Translations under genes and position numbers: made by a program
Assembly: GCA_003446665.1 (NCBI GenBank)
Contig: DMCT01000122.1
Coordinates: forward strand, 1 to 6,579
Direction of reading: 5' to 3'
DNA from: Synergistaceae bacterium
GTDB taxonomy: Bacteria; Synergistota; Synergistia; Synergistales; Thermovirgaceae
Length of the DNA stretch: 6,579 nucleotides
Shown: positions 6,320 to 6,579 of the stretch, piece after piece
Position numbering within the stretch: position 1 is the stretch's first letter
Layout: each line of letters starts with the position of its first letter
The notes under the pieces: model-generated
Seen by the model: only the letters and a program-made list of their open reading frames with translations
The model's database searches: none
What the model was told of the DNA's origin: nothing

Positions 6320-6579
6320 GTGCGAAAGCTGGTTTTGTTGGTGGTTGCGGGATTTGTCTGCTCGATTTTCGCCTCGGCGCAGGCAAGAGCTCTTGTGCTT
6401 GAAAGCAGCGCCTTCGGGGACGGAGAAATGATGCCAAAGGAGACGGGATATCGCAACGGGAATGTGTCTCCCGCCTTGTTCTGGGAAGACGTTCCTGAAG
6501 GCGTAAAAAGCTTCGTTCTTGTCATGGACGACCCTGACGCACAGGGGTGGACCCACTGGGTAGTATATAACATTCCTCC
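6320..6579 (+). CDS. Secreted PEBP/YbhB-like (Raf kinase inhibitor-like) protein, 5' part
   Basis: This is the N-terminal 86 codons of a phosphatidylethanolamine-binding-protein-family protein (YbhB/YbcL type), cut by the right window edge. Starting at GTG 6320, it opens with a classic Sec signal peptide: a basic MRK, the hydrophobic LVLLVVAGFVCSIFAS and a probable cleavage after AQA (about residue 22). Export to the periplasm or cell exterior is inferred. The mature part shows family landmarks: the opening SSAFGDGEMMPK, then NGNVSPALFWEDVPEGVKSFVLVMDDPDA and HWVVYNIPP. The DPDA and HWVVYNIP blocks belong to the conserved ligand-binding pocket. The family's bacterial ligand is unsettled. If ATG 6245 were used, 25 residues would precede the signal peptide, which is less likely. 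Full PEBP domains are about 150-180 residues, so roughly half is missing. Confidence 0.88.
   Translation, partial: MRKLVLLVVAGFVCSIFASAQARALVLESSAFGDGEMMPKETGYRNGNVSPALFWEDVPEGVKSFVLVMDDPDAQGWTHWVVYNIP

Overview
The window is a compact bacterial chromosome segment with moderately high G+C, strong Shine-Dalgarno sequences and mixed ATG, GTG and TTG starts. No gene pins down the taxon. The SAICAR synthetase is of a short, divergent type that I associate with anaerobic clostridia-like and Synergistota-like bacteria, and the orphan fumarate-reductase-like flavoprotein and UspA protein suit an anaerobe. An anaerobic fermenter or syntroph, possibly Synergistota, is my guess from recall and not a demonstrated assignment.

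Layout. On the minus strand, 1-1789 is typA/bipA, a ribosome-associated translational GTPase whose last residues lie beyond the left edge. It is divergent from a plus-strand FAD-dependent oxidoreductase (2022-3503) of the fumarate reductase/succinate dehydrogenase flavoprotein superfamily. The 232-base spacer carries a very good sigma-70-type promoter for typA. After the flavoprotein, 3504-3763 contains what looks like the remnant of an older minus-strand gene. Next comes a two-gene plus-strand toxin-antitoxin-like module: a DUF6922-type small protein (TTG start, 3764-4069), overlapped by 43 bases by an AbiEii-family nucleotidyltransferase (4027-4665). Convergent to it is purC on the minus strand (4704-5561). 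Divergent from purC is a universal stress protein gene (5782-6243), followed by the 5' part of a secreted PEBP/YbhB-like gene (6320 to the right edge).

Most genes are independent housekeeping or stress functions: translation and stress (typA), purine synthesis (purC), stress (usp). The accessory part is the central 3.5-4.7 kb, where a toxin-antitoxin-like pair sits beside a gene remnant. The most interesting observation is that the nucleotidyltransferase keeps the GGTAL, RxS, Lys and C-terminal Asp motifs but has Ala where the second Asp of the DxD metal-binding pair is expected. It may therefore be catalytically impaired or divergent. I found no CRISPR, tRNA, rRNA, insertion sequence or riboswitch.
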